Assembly (NCBI GenBank): GCA_017510335.1
Contig: JAFWNM010000032.1
Coordinates: 1 to 64,000, forward strand
From: Paracoccaceae bacterium
GTDB lineage: Bacteria; Pseudomonadota; Alphaproteobacteria; Rhodobacterales; Rhodobacteraceae
Reading direction: 5' to 3'
DNA length: 64,000 nucleotides
The stretch's first letter is position 1. Each line of letters begins with the position of its first letter. The position numbers were made by a program, and so were the translations under genes. This document shows, one piece after another, positions 52,366 to 62,835 of the stretch. The notes under the pieces were generated by a model. The model was not told where the DNA came from, did no database searches, and saw only the letters and a program-made list of their open reading frames with translations.

Positions 52366-53225
52366 TTTTCCTGAATTCCGAACTGTCCGTCACTGAACGC
52401 AGCCCGAAGGCCCGGTTTCATGTCGTGCCGATGCCGCTGGAAAAAACCGTGTCCTACGGGTCCGGCACCGCGGACGGGCCTGCCGCGCTGATTGCGGCGT
52501 CAGATCAGTTGGAACGGTTGTGGCGCGGGTTTGAACCCTGCGCGGCAGGCATTTGCACCACCCCGCCCATCGACTGCTCTGGTGCGCTGGACGTGGCATT
52601 GTCGGCGCTTGCCACCCGCACCGAAGGAATTGCCCGCGCGGGACAAATTCCCGTCACGCTGGGCGGTGAACACAGCCTGACATGGGCCGCGGTCATGGGC
52701 GTGAAGCGCGCATTGGACCGGCCCATCGGCATTATCCAGATCGACGCACATGCAGACCTGCGCCGCGCCTATCAGGGGTTTCGCCATTCCCATGCGTCGG
52801 TCATGCAGCTTCTGACCGAAGAAGAAGGCCTGCCGCTTGCGCAATATGGCGTGCGCGCCCTATGCGCTGAAGAAGTGGACTGCCGCGCGCGCAACAATGT
52901 CATTTTCATTGATGCCGAAGACCTGGTTACCGGCAACATCCATGATGTGACCCTGCCTGATGATTTCCCCGAAGATGTCTATGTCAGCTTCGATGTGGAC
53001 GGGCTGGATGCGGCCATCATGCCCGCCACCGGCACACCTGTTCCCGGCGGTCTGGGCTATTACCAGTCGCTTGCGCTGGTGCGCTCGGCCCTGAAGGGGC
53101 GGCGCTGCGTGGGCCTTGATGTGGTCGAACTGGCCCCTATTGATGGCGCCGATGTCTGGGACTTTACGGCGGCGCAATTGACCTATGCGCTGATCGGTAT
53201 TGTGCAGCAAAACGAACACGCCTGA
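52362..53225 (+). CDS. speB: Agmatinase (ureohydrolase family)
   Basis: A 287-residue manganese ureohydrolase: VTLGGEHSLTWA, QIDAHADLR, and VSFDVDGLDAAIMPATGTPVPGGL hold the metal-binding His and Asp residues. It hydrolyses agmatine to putrescine and urea, closing the route from SpeA to the CASDH/NspC pair. It is the last gene of the operon; gyrB follows 129 bp later with its own promoter. Confidence 0.93.
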   Translation: MIFLNSELSVTERSPKARFHVVPMPLEKTVSYGSGTADGPAALIAASDQLERLWRGFEPCAAGICTTPPIDCSGALDVALSALATRTEGIARAGQIPVTLGGEHSLTWAAVMGVKRALDRPIGIIQIDAHADLRRAYQGFRHSHASVMQLLTEEEGLPLAQYGVRALCAEEVDCRARNNVIFIDAEDLVTGNIHDVTLPDDFPEDVYVSFDVDGLDAAIMPATGTPVPGGLGYYQSLALVRSALKGRRCVGLDVVELAPIDGADVWDFTAAQLTYALIGIVQQNEHA

Positions 53226-53297
53226 AAACAGCACCCGCCACCAGTGCGGCACCACTTGGCAGACAACGGCGTAAACGCTAAATCTTGTGTCTTGGGC

Positions 53298-53326
53298 GTG
53301 ACAATCCCGCGCGAACTGCCTATAAC
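53298..53326 (+). promoter_or_regulatory. Sigma-70 promoter of gyrB
   Basis: GTGACA (53298-53303), 17-bp spacer, TATAAC (53321-53326), placed 29 bp before the gyrB ATG. Very close to consensus; predicts a short leader with AAGGA before the start. Confidence 0.65.
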
Positions 53327-53339
53327 TGCGGCAGTCTAA

Positions 53340-55772
<2,433 letters not shown>

Positions 55773-55794
55773 CGCGCTGTGCAATTGCGAAAAC

Positions 55795-55826
55795 TGAAAC
55801 AGGGGGCAGCAATGCCCCCTGTTTCA
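55795..55826. terminator. Bidirectional terminator between gyrB and proV
   Basis: A 14-bp perfect stem (55795-55808 with 55813-55826) closed by a GCAA tetraloop lies between the convergent genes, with A-rich sequence on the left that gives T's on the minus strand. Confidence 0.8.
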
Positions 55827-55846
55827 TGCGACCGGCTGAATGATGA

Positions 55847-56860
55847 TCAGGACCGCATCGCTTGCAGCGCATCTTTCAAGGTGACAGCACCAATCAGCCG
55901 TCCCTCTTTGTTGGCAACAGCAAGCCGCTGGTCCGGTGCATCCACAAGCTGCGTCAGCGCATCTTCCAGCAAGGTATCACCGGACAGGGGCGCGCCCTGT
56001 TCCGGAGGCTGGCCAGTTGCCAGACTGCCCAGACGAATGACCCGCCCGCGATTGATATCCTTGATGAAATCGCGGATGTAATCGTCGGCGGGCTTCAAAA
56101 CGATTTGTTGCGCATCGCCTTGTTGCACCATCGCACCATCGCGCAGAATGGCAATATTGTCGCCAAGGCGCAGCGCTTCATCCAGATCATGGGTGATGAA
56201 AATGATCGTCTTGTGCAGTTCGTTCTGCAATTCCAGCAGGATTGATTGCATGTCATAGCGGATAAGCGGGTCCAGCGCGGAAAACGCTTCGTCCATCAGC
56301 AGGATTTCCGCATCGGTGGCCAGCGCGCGGGCCAGCCCGACACGTTGCTGCATGCCGCCGGACAATTGCGCAGGATAATGGTCTTCATAGCCGCTCAGGC
56401 CCACACGGTCGATCCAGTGGCGTGCCTGCTTGTCGCATTGCGCGGCACTTTTGCCCTGCACAACCAGACCATAGGCCACATTTTCGATGATCCTGCGATG
56501 GGGCAGAAGCCCGAATTTCTGGAACACCATCGACGCCTTGAAGCGGCGCAAATCCTGTAGCTGGCTGTCGGACATGGACAGGACATCTTCGCCATCAATC
56601 AGGATTTCGCCTGCGGTCGGTTCGATCAGGCGGTTGATATGGCGTATCAGGGTGGATTTGCCCGAACCCGAAAGGCCCATAACCACCTGAATGCGCTTTT
56701 CCGGGATATCAAGCGACACATTCTGGATGCCCAGAACATGGTTGTGTTGTTCCAGCAGGTCAGTTTTTGACAAACCATCCCTGACCAGCGGCAACACCTT
56801 CTGCGGGGCCTTGCCAAATATCTTATACAGGTTTGAAATGCGGACCTTGGCATCAGTCAT
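55847..56860 (-). CDS. proV: Glycine betaine/proline-type ABC transporter ATP-binding protein
   Basis: A 337-residue ATPase. Walker A GLSGSGKST at residues 62-70, signature LSGGMQQRVGLARAL, Walker B ILLMDEAFSALDP, and a C-terminal CBS-like regulatory region (about 270-337). This layout is that of ProV/OpuAA, which energises betaine or choline uptake. The ATG at 56860 overlaps the proW end by eight bases; AAGGGG lies seven bases upstream, and the longer frame is not supported. Confidence 0.92.
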   Translation of the reverse strand: MTDAKVRISNLYKIFGKAPQKVLPLVRDGLSKTDLLEQHNHVLGIQNVSLDIPEKRIQVVMGLSGSGKSTLIRHINRLIEPTAGEILIDGEDVLSMSDSQLQDLRRFKASMVFQKFGLLPHRRIIENVAYGLVVQGKSAAQCDKQARHWIDRVGLSGYEDHYPAQLSGGMQQRVGLARALATDAEILLMDEAFSALDPLIRYDMQSILLELQNELHKTIIFITHDLDEALRLGDNIAILRDGAMVQQGDAQQIVLKPADDYIRDFIKDINRGRVIRLGSLATGQPPEQGAPLSGDTLLEDALTQLVDAPDQRLAVANKEGRLIGAVTLKDALQAMRS

Positions 56861-57743
56861 GGCCATGCCCCTTACGATGGGCCTGCAACCGCTTGCCATA
56901 GGTTTGCGACACGCGGTCAAAGATAATGGCGAGTGCAACAATCGCCAGCCCGTTCATGACGCCCAGCGCCAGATACTGGTTGGAAATGGCGCGCAACACT
57001 GGCACGCCCAACCCCTGCACCCCGATCATGGACGCAATCACCACCATTGCCAGCGCCATCATGATGGTCTGGTTCACACCTGCGAAGATATTGGGCAACG
57101 CTAGGGGCACCTGCACCCCCCACAATTTCTGCCGCGGCGAGGCCCCGAACGCATCTGCGGCTTCCAGAATGTCCTTGTCCACCAGCCGAATGCCCAGATT
57201 GGTCAAGCGCACAATGGGCGGAATAGCATAGATGCACACAGCAATCAGCCCCGGCACCTTGCCAATGCCCAGCAACATGACAACAGGAATAAGATACACA
57301 AAGGACGGGATGGTTTGCATCACATCCAGAACCGGCGTGATGGCCGCCTGCATCCGGTCGGACCGCGCCATCACAATGCCCAATGGAATACCGATTGCGA
57401 TGCACAGGAATGTCGCAACTGAAATGATTGCCAACGTCGACATGGTGTCTTCCCACATGCCGAAATACCCGATCGTCACAAATGCCAGCACAGACGCCGC
57501 CGTAATTTTCCAGCTGCGCGCGCCTGCAAAGCATAACCCGCCAATCACAATCAGGATGACGGGCCAGGGCGTGGCCAGCAACAGGTTTTCGAACCAGACC
57601 AGAAAGCGCAACAAAGGGTTGAAAAAGCTTTCCAGCGTTTCCGCCCAGCTGCGCGTGAAGTCACGAAACGCCCCGTCGATGGACCGGCGCAACGACGCCA
57701 GTTCCGCACGCGACAATGACGGGAATTCCATGAAAAAATCCAT
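56853..57743 (-). CDS. proW: Glycine betaine/proline-type ABC transporter permease
   Basis: A 296-residue membrane protein with about seven helices and the inner-membrane component loop AADAFGASPRQKLWGVQVPLALPNI (EAA motif) near residue 200. It forms the channel for the substrate held by ProX. It follows proX after an 89-bp gap with a strong hairpin and is translationally coupled to proV. Confidence 0.92.
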   Translation of the reverse strand: MDFFMEFPSLSRAELASLRRSIDGAFRDFTRSWAETLESFFNPLLRFLVWFENLLLATPWPVILIVIGGLCFAGARSWKITAASVLAFVTIGYFGMWEDTMSTLAIISVATFLCIAIGIPLGIVMARSDRMQAAITPVLDVMQTIPSFVYLIPVVMLLGIGKVPGLIAVCIYAIPPIVRLTNLGIRLVDKDILEAADAFGASPRQKLWGVQVPLALPNIFAGVNQTIMMALAMVVIASMIGVQGLGVPVLRAISNQYLALGVMNGLAIVALAIIFDRVSQTYGKRLQAHRKGHGHD

Positions 57744-57782
57744 TTATCTGTCCTTTGAATCTGATGTGCCAGCCCAATGCAT

Positions 57783-57810
57783 CAAAGGCCCGCAGGTTTG
57801 CGGGCCTTTG
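57783..57810 (-). terminator. Hairpin between proX and proW
   Basis: A 12-bp perfect stem with a 4-nt loop, 23 bp beyond the proX stop. The minus-strand RNA has no long U-run after it, so partial termination or 3'-end protection of a proX-only message is likely, giving excess binding protein. Confidence 0.65.
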
Positions 57811-57832
57811 GTCGTTTGGGTTTTGCAGCGCG

Positions 57833-58843
57833 TTACAGTGCGCCCCGGATGCGGTCGGCCACGTCGTCACTGACCCATTGGGTCCAGACATCTTCATGCG
57901 TCAGCAGGAATTCGAACGCGGCATCTTCGCCCAGCGCCTGATTTTCGTTCATGAACACCAGCATTTCGTTCATCACATCACCGGGGAAAACGCGGTTTTC
58001 GAAATAGGAGGCCGCTGGACCTGCCTTGTCCATGAACCCCGATGTGACAACGGTTTCCACCTCGGACACAGTCCAGGAAGTGGGTTGGGGGTCCAGACAA
58101 TCCTGTTCGGCCAGCGCGATGCAGCTGTCCCAGTTTTCAGTGCCGGCCCATTCGGCCTCGAATGGCAGCAAGACCATTTCATATTTGCCAATCATGGATG
58201 TGGGCGCCCAGTAATAGCCGAACCATGGCACACCACGTTCGGCCGCGCGGGCCATCGACCCATCCAGCCCGGCCGCCGACCCCGGGTCAACCAGACGCCA
58301 GCCCTTGTCTTCCATTTCAAACGCGCGGAACAGGTTTGCATTGACCAACTGACAGCCCCAACCGGCAGGACACCCGATAAAGGCCCCTTTGGACGGGTCT
58401 TCGGGATGGGGGAACAGGTCGGGGCGTTCCAGCAGTTTTTCAACTGTGTCCAGTTCGGGGTATTCGGCATGGAATGCGGGCGTCACCCACCACCCTTCAC
58501 CAAGGTCGGTGATGGGCGCGGGGTTCAGGGCCTGCAAGCTGCCTTCTTCCTTGGCGGTTTCCAAGGCGATGCGCACCGCATTGATCCACAATTCCGGGGC
58601 CACATCAGGCTGGCCGCGTTCACTCATGGAAGCGAAGGTGGTTTCAGTGGCACCTGGAACAAGCGTCACATCGCATCCGAACCCTTCTTCCAGAATGATC
58701 GCGTCGACATTCGCCATCAGTTCCGCCGAGGCCCAGTTCATTTCTGCAATCGACACTGCGCCGCACTCATCTGCGGCGGCGGCCTGCGTCATGCCGATGG
58801 TCAATGCAAGCGCGCCGGCGGCGCCCAGAATTCCAGTTTTCAT
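57833..58843 (-). CDS. proX: Periplasmic substrate-binding protein of the betaine/choline ABC transporter
   Basis: A 336-residue OpuAC/ProX-type protein with a signal peptide (cleavage about residue 24, QAAAADE). Conserved parts are EMNWASAELMANVDAIIL near the start and the Trp/Tyr-rich region (WFGYYWAPTSMIGKYE) that could box a quaternary amine. Betaine, proline betaine or choline are possible ligands. Here it is the first gene (order X-W-V), unlike proVWX of enterics. Confidence 0.9.
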   Translation of the reverse strand: MKTGILGAAGALALTIGMTQAAAADECGAVSIAEMNWASAELMANVDAIILEEGFGCDVTLVPGATETTFASMSERGQPDVAPELWINAVRIALETAKEEGSLQALNPAPITDLGEGWWVTPAFHAEYPELDTVEKLLERPDLFPHPEDPSKGAFIGCPAGWGCQLVNANLFRAFEMEDKGWRLVDPGSAAGLDGSMARAAERGVPWFGYYWAPTSMIGKYEMVLLPFEAEWAGTENWDSCIALAEQDCLDPQPTSWTVSEVETVVTSGFMDKAGPAASYFENRVFPGDVMNEMLVFMNENQALGEDAAFEFLLTHEDVWTQWVSDDVADRIRGAL

Positions 58844-58920
58844 GATGATCTCCCTGTTTCATTCGCATTTTTGTGCTTCATTGGACCGGATCCTCCAGAA
58901 CACTGGTGGCTTTGCCGTAG

Positions 58921-58968
58921 GGATTTGGCAAAAAGCGACACATCCGGCCCGCTAATGTCGCAAAAAGA
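58921..58968. promoter_or_regulatory. Repeat-containing control region upstream of proX
   Basis: GCGACA (58935-58940) and TGTCGC (58956-58961) form an inverted repeat about 95 bp before proX, and GCAAAAAG occurs at both sides (58928-58935 and 58960-58967). It could be the site of an AraC/GbdR-like or other osmolyte regulator. The whole proX/MFS spacer (58844-59129) holds no gene. Confidence 0.45.
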
Positions 58969-59129
58969 CCATAAGCAACCTGTGTTGTAAAGCTGCATTC
59001 ACCAAATCCCGGTTTCGGGCAGGCGACATGCCCCAAGTCACGGCACTACGCACAACATCTGCAGCACAATCCGCTTGCCAGCCAGCATGCAGCCTGCGTT
59101 AATTGGGTGGGACAATCCAAAGGGGCAGC

Positions 59130-60485
59130 ATGGACAGCGCGCGCAAACGTATCTGGGGGTGGTGGGCCTTTGACTGGGCGAACCAACCCTATAACACCTT
59201 GCTACTGACGTTCATTTTCGCACCCTATTTTGCCGCATCGGTCGCGCCGGACCCGGGCAGCGGGCAGGCCATGTGGGGCTGGATGCTGGCCATTTCGGGG
59301 GTGCTGACCGCGTTCTTTGCGCCCATTCTTGGCGCAGTTGCGGACAATACGGGCCATAAACGCGCATGGATATCACTGTGGTCGCTGTTGTATGTTGTGG
59401 GCGCATTTGCGCTGTGGTGGGCCACGCCGGATGCGGATCAGATGACGATTGTGCTGGTCTTGCTGGCATTCGCCATAGGGCTGGTGGGGCTGGAATACGG
59501 CATCGTTTTCACCAATTCGATTTTGCCAAGCCTTGGCCCGCGCACAGAACTGGGGCGCATTTCGGGCACGGGATGGGCCTTGGGGTATGTGGGGGGCCTG
59601 ATGTCCCTGGCGGTCATGCTGGCAGTGCTGGCGGAAAATGACGCGGGCGTGACCATGCTGGGGATCGCGCCGCTGTTCGGTCTGGACCCGGAGTTGCGCG
59701 AAGGCACGCGCGCCGTCGGTCCTTTCACGGCGCTTTGGTATATCGTCTTCGTCATCCCGTTCTTTCTGTGGGTCAGGGAACCGGGCGCCCCGCCAAAAGC
59801 GCCGGGTGCTGTGGCGCGGGGCCTGACCGAACTGAAGGCAACGCTGCGCGCCCTGCCCACTCGGCGCAGCCTGTTTGCCTATCTGGGGTCGTCAATGCTG
59901 TATCGGGATGCGCTGAACGGCATCTATGCCTTTGGGGGTATTTACGCGGCAGGTGTGCTGGAATGGACCATCATCCAGATTGGCGTTTTCGGCATTCTGG
60001 CGGCGGCGGTGGGCGCTGTGGCGTGCTGGTTCGGCGGCAAGCCGGATTCCCGCTTTGGGCCGAAACCCGTCATCATTGGCTGTATCCTGCTGTTGATTGT
60101 CGTGTGCATCATCATTGTGGGGACAGATCGCACCATGGTCGTGTTTGTTGGCGTTGAGCCATCCTCGAACCTGCCCGATATCGTGTTCTACATTTGCGGC
60201 GGGCTGATCGGCGCGGGCGGGGGCACACTTCAGGCAGCGTCGCGCACCATGCTGGTGCGGCAGGCCAACCCCGAACGCATGACCGAAGGGTTCGGGCTAT
60301 ATGCGCTGTCGGGCAAGGTGCTGTCCTTCATCGCACCCGCGCTGATTGCGTTGGCCACCACCGTGACAGGCAACCAGCGGCTGGGGATCACACCGTTGAT
60401 CGGGCTGTTCGTAGTAGGGCTTGTGCTGTTACTGTGGGTCAACCCCAAAGGAGAGCCGGAATTCGAATGCGCGCCATCATCCTAG
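59130..60485 (+). CDS. MFS transporter, UMF1/Atg22-like family
   Basis: A 451-residue protein with about 12 membrane helices. WAFDWANQPYNTLLLTFIFAPYF at residues 11-33 and LGRISGTGWALGYVGG are the marks of the UMF1 (Atg22-like) MFS family, thought to export amino acids or similar small molecules; the substrate is unknown. AAAGGGGC precedes the ATG at 59130. Its end overlaps mepA by 19 bp. Confidence 0.88.
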   Translation: MDSARKRIWGWWAFDWANQPYNTLLLTFIFAPYFAASVAPDPGSGQAMWGWMLAISGVLTAFFAPILGAVADNTGHKRAWISLWSLLYVVGAFALWWATPDADQMTIVLVLLAFAIGLVGLEYGIVFTNSILPSLGPRTELGRISGTGWALGYVGGLMSLAVMLAVLAENDAGVTMLGIAPLFGLDPELREGTRAVGPFTALWYIVFVIPFFLWVREPGAPPKAPGAVARGLTELKATLRALPTRRSLFAYLGSSMLYRDALNGIYAFGGIYAAGVLEWTIIQIGVFGILAAAVGAVACWFGGKPDSRFGPKPVIIGCILLLIVVCIIIVGTDRTMVVFVGVEPSSNLPDIVFYICGGLIGAGGGTLQAASRTMLVRQANPERMTEGFGLYALSGKVLSFIAPALIALATTVTGNQRLGITPLIGLFVVGLVLLLWVNPKGEPEFECAPSS

Positions 60486-61351
60486 CCCTGTTCATTGCCG
60501 CCACCCCTATGGCGGTCACCGCACAATCGCTTGCCAACCAGATGTTTGGCGCACATTCCATGCCATCCTTGCAAACGCCCGAAGCCATCGGGTCCTATGC
60601 GAATGGCTGCGCGGCGGGCTTGGTGCGGCTGCCGGAAACAGGACCGACATGGCAGGCCATGCGCCTGTCGCGCAACCGCAACTGGGGCCACCCGGACGCG
60701 ATTGCCTATGTGCAGGACCTGTCACGCAAGGCCGTGCAGATTGGCTGGAACGGGCTGTATATCGGGGATATCAGCCAGCCGCGCGGCGGGCCAATGACAT
60801 CCGGTCATGCCAGCCACCAGATTGGCCTTGATATCGACATATGGATGTTGCCGCCCGCGCGCCTGAACCTGTCACATAACGAACGCGAAACCCTAAGTTC
60901 GATTTCCGTGCGCACCGACGACCAGCGCAGAATCAATTCCAACTGGACACCCGCACATCATGCCTTGATGAAACACGCAGCACTTGACCCGCGCGTAGAC
61001 CGCATTTTTGTGGCGGCGGCGGTCAAGCTGGAAATGTGCAGAACCGCAACCCGCGCCGATACAGCCTGGTTACAGAAAATCCGGCCTGCGGTCGGGCATA
61101 ACTATCATTTCCATGTGCGCCTGTCCTGCCCGCGTGGAAACCGCCATTGCGTGACGCAATCGCCCACTGTCGCGGACCTGTCCAATGGCGGGAATGGCTG
61201 CGATGAAACACTGGACTGGTGGGTGACCGATTTCCTGAACCCGCCACGGCGCGAACGCACTGAACCCCCGGCACCGCGCGCACGCCACCCGCGCGAATTC
61301 ACCATGGCCGATTTGCCCGCGCAGTGCCAGCAGGTGCTGGCCACACAATAA
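60467..61351 (+). CDS. mepA: Penicillin-insensitive murein endopeptidase
   Basis: A 294-residue periplasmic metallopeptidase with a signal peptide (about 1-19). The zinc site is SGHASHQIGLDIDIW (His114, Asp122 region) and HNYHFHVRL near residue 208, as in MepA, which cuts D-Ala-meso-DAP cross-links. Six or more Cys suggest disulphides. The start lies inside the MFS gene end with AAAGGAG 14 bases upstream, a long spacing. Confidence 0.9.
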   Translation: MRAIILALFIAATPMAVTAQSLANQMFGAHSMPSLQTPEAIGSYANGCAAGLVRLPETGPTWQAMRLSRNRNWGHPDAIAYVQDLSRKAVQIGWNGLYIGDISQPRGGPMTSGHASHQIGLDIDIWMLPPARLNLSHNERETLSSISVRTDDQRRINSNWTPAHHALMKHAALDPRVDRIFVAAAVKLEMCRTATRADTAWLQKIRPAVGHNYHFHVRLSCPRGNRHCVTQSPTVADLSNGGNGCDETLDWWVTDFLNPPRRERTEPPAPRARHPREFTMADLPAQCQQVLATQ

Positions 61352-61448
61352 GCGCGCCAGACTTGCCTTTTGGTGCCAGTCTGGCTATCTGGCGCCATGC
61401 CGCTTGCGGCACAAGTCTCCGCAACCTTGAAAAAACGGAATACATATC

Positions 61449-62084
61449 ATGACCCGCGCCCACCTGCCCGGCATCATTGCCATGGCGGCGATTGTCGTCG
61501 CATCCAATATCCTTGTTCAATTCCTGTTCGGAAACTGGCTGACTTGGGGGGCTTTCACCTACCCGCTGGCGTTTCTGGTCAATGACGTGATGAACCGCGT
61601 CTATGGCCCGCAGGCCGCGCGCCGCGTGGTCTGGGTCGGTTTCGCTGTGGGCGTTGCCTGTTCGCTGATCGGCACGCAGATTGTCGGGGAATATGGCCCG
61701 CTTGTAACACTGCGTATCGCGCTGGGGTCGGGCATCGCGTTCCTGACCGCGCAACTGGTCGATGTGGCCATATTCGACCGCCTGCGCGAAGACAAACACG
61801 GCGGCCCATGGTGGCGCGCGCCGCTGGCATCCACACTTGTGGGGTCCACATTGGACACTGCCTTATTTTTCAGCATCGCCTTCTCGGCATCATTGGCGTT
61901 TGTCGAACCCGGCAATGATGTGTCATGGGCCGGTGAAATTCTGCCTATGCTGGGGTTTGGGCCTGAAGTGCCGCTATGGGTCAGCCTGGCTGTCGCGGAT
62001 TGGGGCGTGAAACTGGGGCTGGCGTTGCTGGCTTTGGTGCCATTCAGGGTCATTGTCAGGAAAATATCGCAACCTGTCGCATAA
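61449..62084 (+). CDS. Queuosine precursor transporter (YhhQ/VUT family)
   Basis: A 211-residue membrane protein with six helices. FTYPLAFLVNDVMNRVYGPQAARR is the conserved VUT/YhhQ segment, and the final pairs (WGVKLGLALLALVPF) fit. YhhQ imports preQ0/preQ1 for queuosine in tRNA. The start ATG at 61449 has only weak Shine-Dalgarno sequence. The next promoter begins seven bases after its stop. Confidence 0.88.
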   Translation: MTRAHLPGIIAMAAIVVASNILVQFLFGNWLTWGAFTYPLAFLVNDVMNRVYGPQAARRVVWVGFAVGVACSLIGTQIVGEYGPLVTLRIALGSGIAFLTAQLVDVAIFDRLREDKHGGPWWRAPLASTLVGSTLDTALFFSIAFSASLAFVEPGNDVSWAGEILPMLGFGPEVPLWVSLAVADWGVKLGLALLALVPFRVIVRKISQPVA

Positions 62085-62090
62085 TTTCTT

Positions 62091-62119
62091 TTGACAAACA
62101 CAAAATATGTGCCACCATC
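62091..62119 (+). promoter_or_regulatory. Promoter for the small transcript upstream of arfB
   Basis: A perfect TTGACA (62091-62096), then 17 bp and ACCATC (62114-62119). The -35 is full consensus; the -10 is weak. Transcription would start near 62126, just before the extreme ribosome site. Confidence 0.45.
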
Positions 62120-62138
62120 CCCTTAACCGCAACGCAAT

Positions 62139-62155
62139 GAAAGGAGGTGATCCAG
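62139..62155 (+). promoter_or_regulatory. Extreme Shine-Dalgarno sequence (17-nt match to anti-16S 3' end)
   Basis: GAAAGGAGGTGATCCAG is complementary along its full length to the usual alphaproteobacterial 16S rRNA 3' end (...CTGGATCACCTCCTTTC). Normal sites use 4-7 of these bases. GGAGG stands seven bases from the GTG at 62155. Confidence 0.8.
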
Positions 62156-62211
62156 TGTCTAGAGTGATGTTGGAGAGAGGTGCAAAGACAGTCAAAGGGG
62201 GCAAAACCTGA
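62155..62211 (+). CDS. 18-codon small ORF with GTG start, possible leader peptide or regulatory mRNA
   Basis: From GTG at 62155 the frame encodes an 18-residue basic peptide (starts M/V-S-R-V-M-L-E-R-G-A, ends KGGKT) and stops at TGA-C (62209-62211). In the same frame the sequence stays open for 24 more codons, with three Trp, to TAG at 62284-62286, right at the terminator stem. TGA followed by C is a leaky stop context. An in-frame ATG at 62137 exists but would put the ribosome site inside the gene. I know no named family. It lies just before arfB, a ribosome-rescue gene. It may be a true microprotein, a readthrough product or an sRNA that uses the site to bind 30S. Confidence 0.5.
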   Translation: MSRVMLERGAKTVKGGKT

Positions 62212-62284
62212 CGGCAGCCCCGATGGGGACACCCTTTTGATTGGGCCAATGCTCTAACTTGGCTCCATCTCCTGAAGCTCGTTT

Positions 62285-62312
62285 AGGGCCGCCTTGTTTC
62301 AGGCGGCCCTTT
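62285..62312 (+). terminator. Terminator or attenuator before arfB
   Basis: A 9-bp perfect stem (62285-62293 with 62302-62310), 8-nt loop, followed by TTT. It ends the small transcript or attenuates readthrough into arfB, which starts 34 bp on. Confidence 0.65.
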
Positions 62313-62345
62313 CGATTCACCATCCGGTTCCGAACAGTTACGCCC

Positions 62346-62762
62346 ATGCGCATCAATGACGACATCACCTTGCAGGATTGGGAACTGACCGAATCCTTCA
62401 CCCGCGCATCAGGGCCGGGGGGGCAGAATGTGAACAAGGTTTCCACTGCCGTAGAGCTGCGGTTCGAGGCCGAACGCAGCCCGAACCTGCCCGCACCCGT
62501 AAAAGCACGCCTGAAACGGCTTGCAGGGCGGCGCTGGACACAGGATGGCGCCCTTGTTCTGCGCGTGGAAGACACGCGGTCACAGGCGCGCAACCGCGAA
62601 ATCGCCCGCACAAGACTGGCAGAACTGATCTGTCAGGCGGCAACCCGCCCCAAACCCCGCATCGGCACACGGCCGACACTGGCCAGCAAACGCCGCCGCC
62701 TTGAAAGCAAAGCCCATCGCGCCGATATCAAGGCGCTGCGCAGCACGCCCAGACCGGACTGA
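62346..62762 (+). CDS. arfB: Alternative ribosome-rescue factor B (peptidyl-tRNA hydrolase ArfB/YaeJ)
   Basis: A 138-residue release-factor-like protein with GPGGQNVNKVSTAVELRF (GGQ at residues 25-27) and a basic, unstructured C-terminal tail (KPRIGTRPTLASKRRRLESKAHR) that enters the empty mRNA channel of stalled ribosomes. It releases peptides on non-stop complexes, backing up tmRNA. Its start has almost no Shine-Dalgarno, in contrast to the small ORF before it, so its translation may be low or coupled. Confidence 0.94.
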   Translation: MRINDDITLQDWELTESFTRASGPGGQNVNKVSTAVELRFEAERSPNLPAPVKARLKRLAGRRWTQDGALVLRVEDTRSQARNREIARTRLAELICQAATRPKPRIGTRPTLASKRRRLESKAHRADIKALRSTPRPD

Positions 62763-62835
62763 CGACCACATTGGGCATTCCTTCATGTTTGCGTCATACT
62801 ATCCAGCCATCTACTGACTACAGGAGTCGACATTT

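Noticed and set aside
57755-58990. 411-codon plus-strand ORF opposite proX
   Set aside because: Its start lies in the proX-proW spacer without a ribosome site, and the opposite strand has a complete signal-peptide-bearing binding protein.
62139-62155. Fragment of a 16S rRNA gene in antisense
   Set aside because: The match stops at 17 nt; the flanks do not continue as 16S. A ribosome-binding role explains it better.
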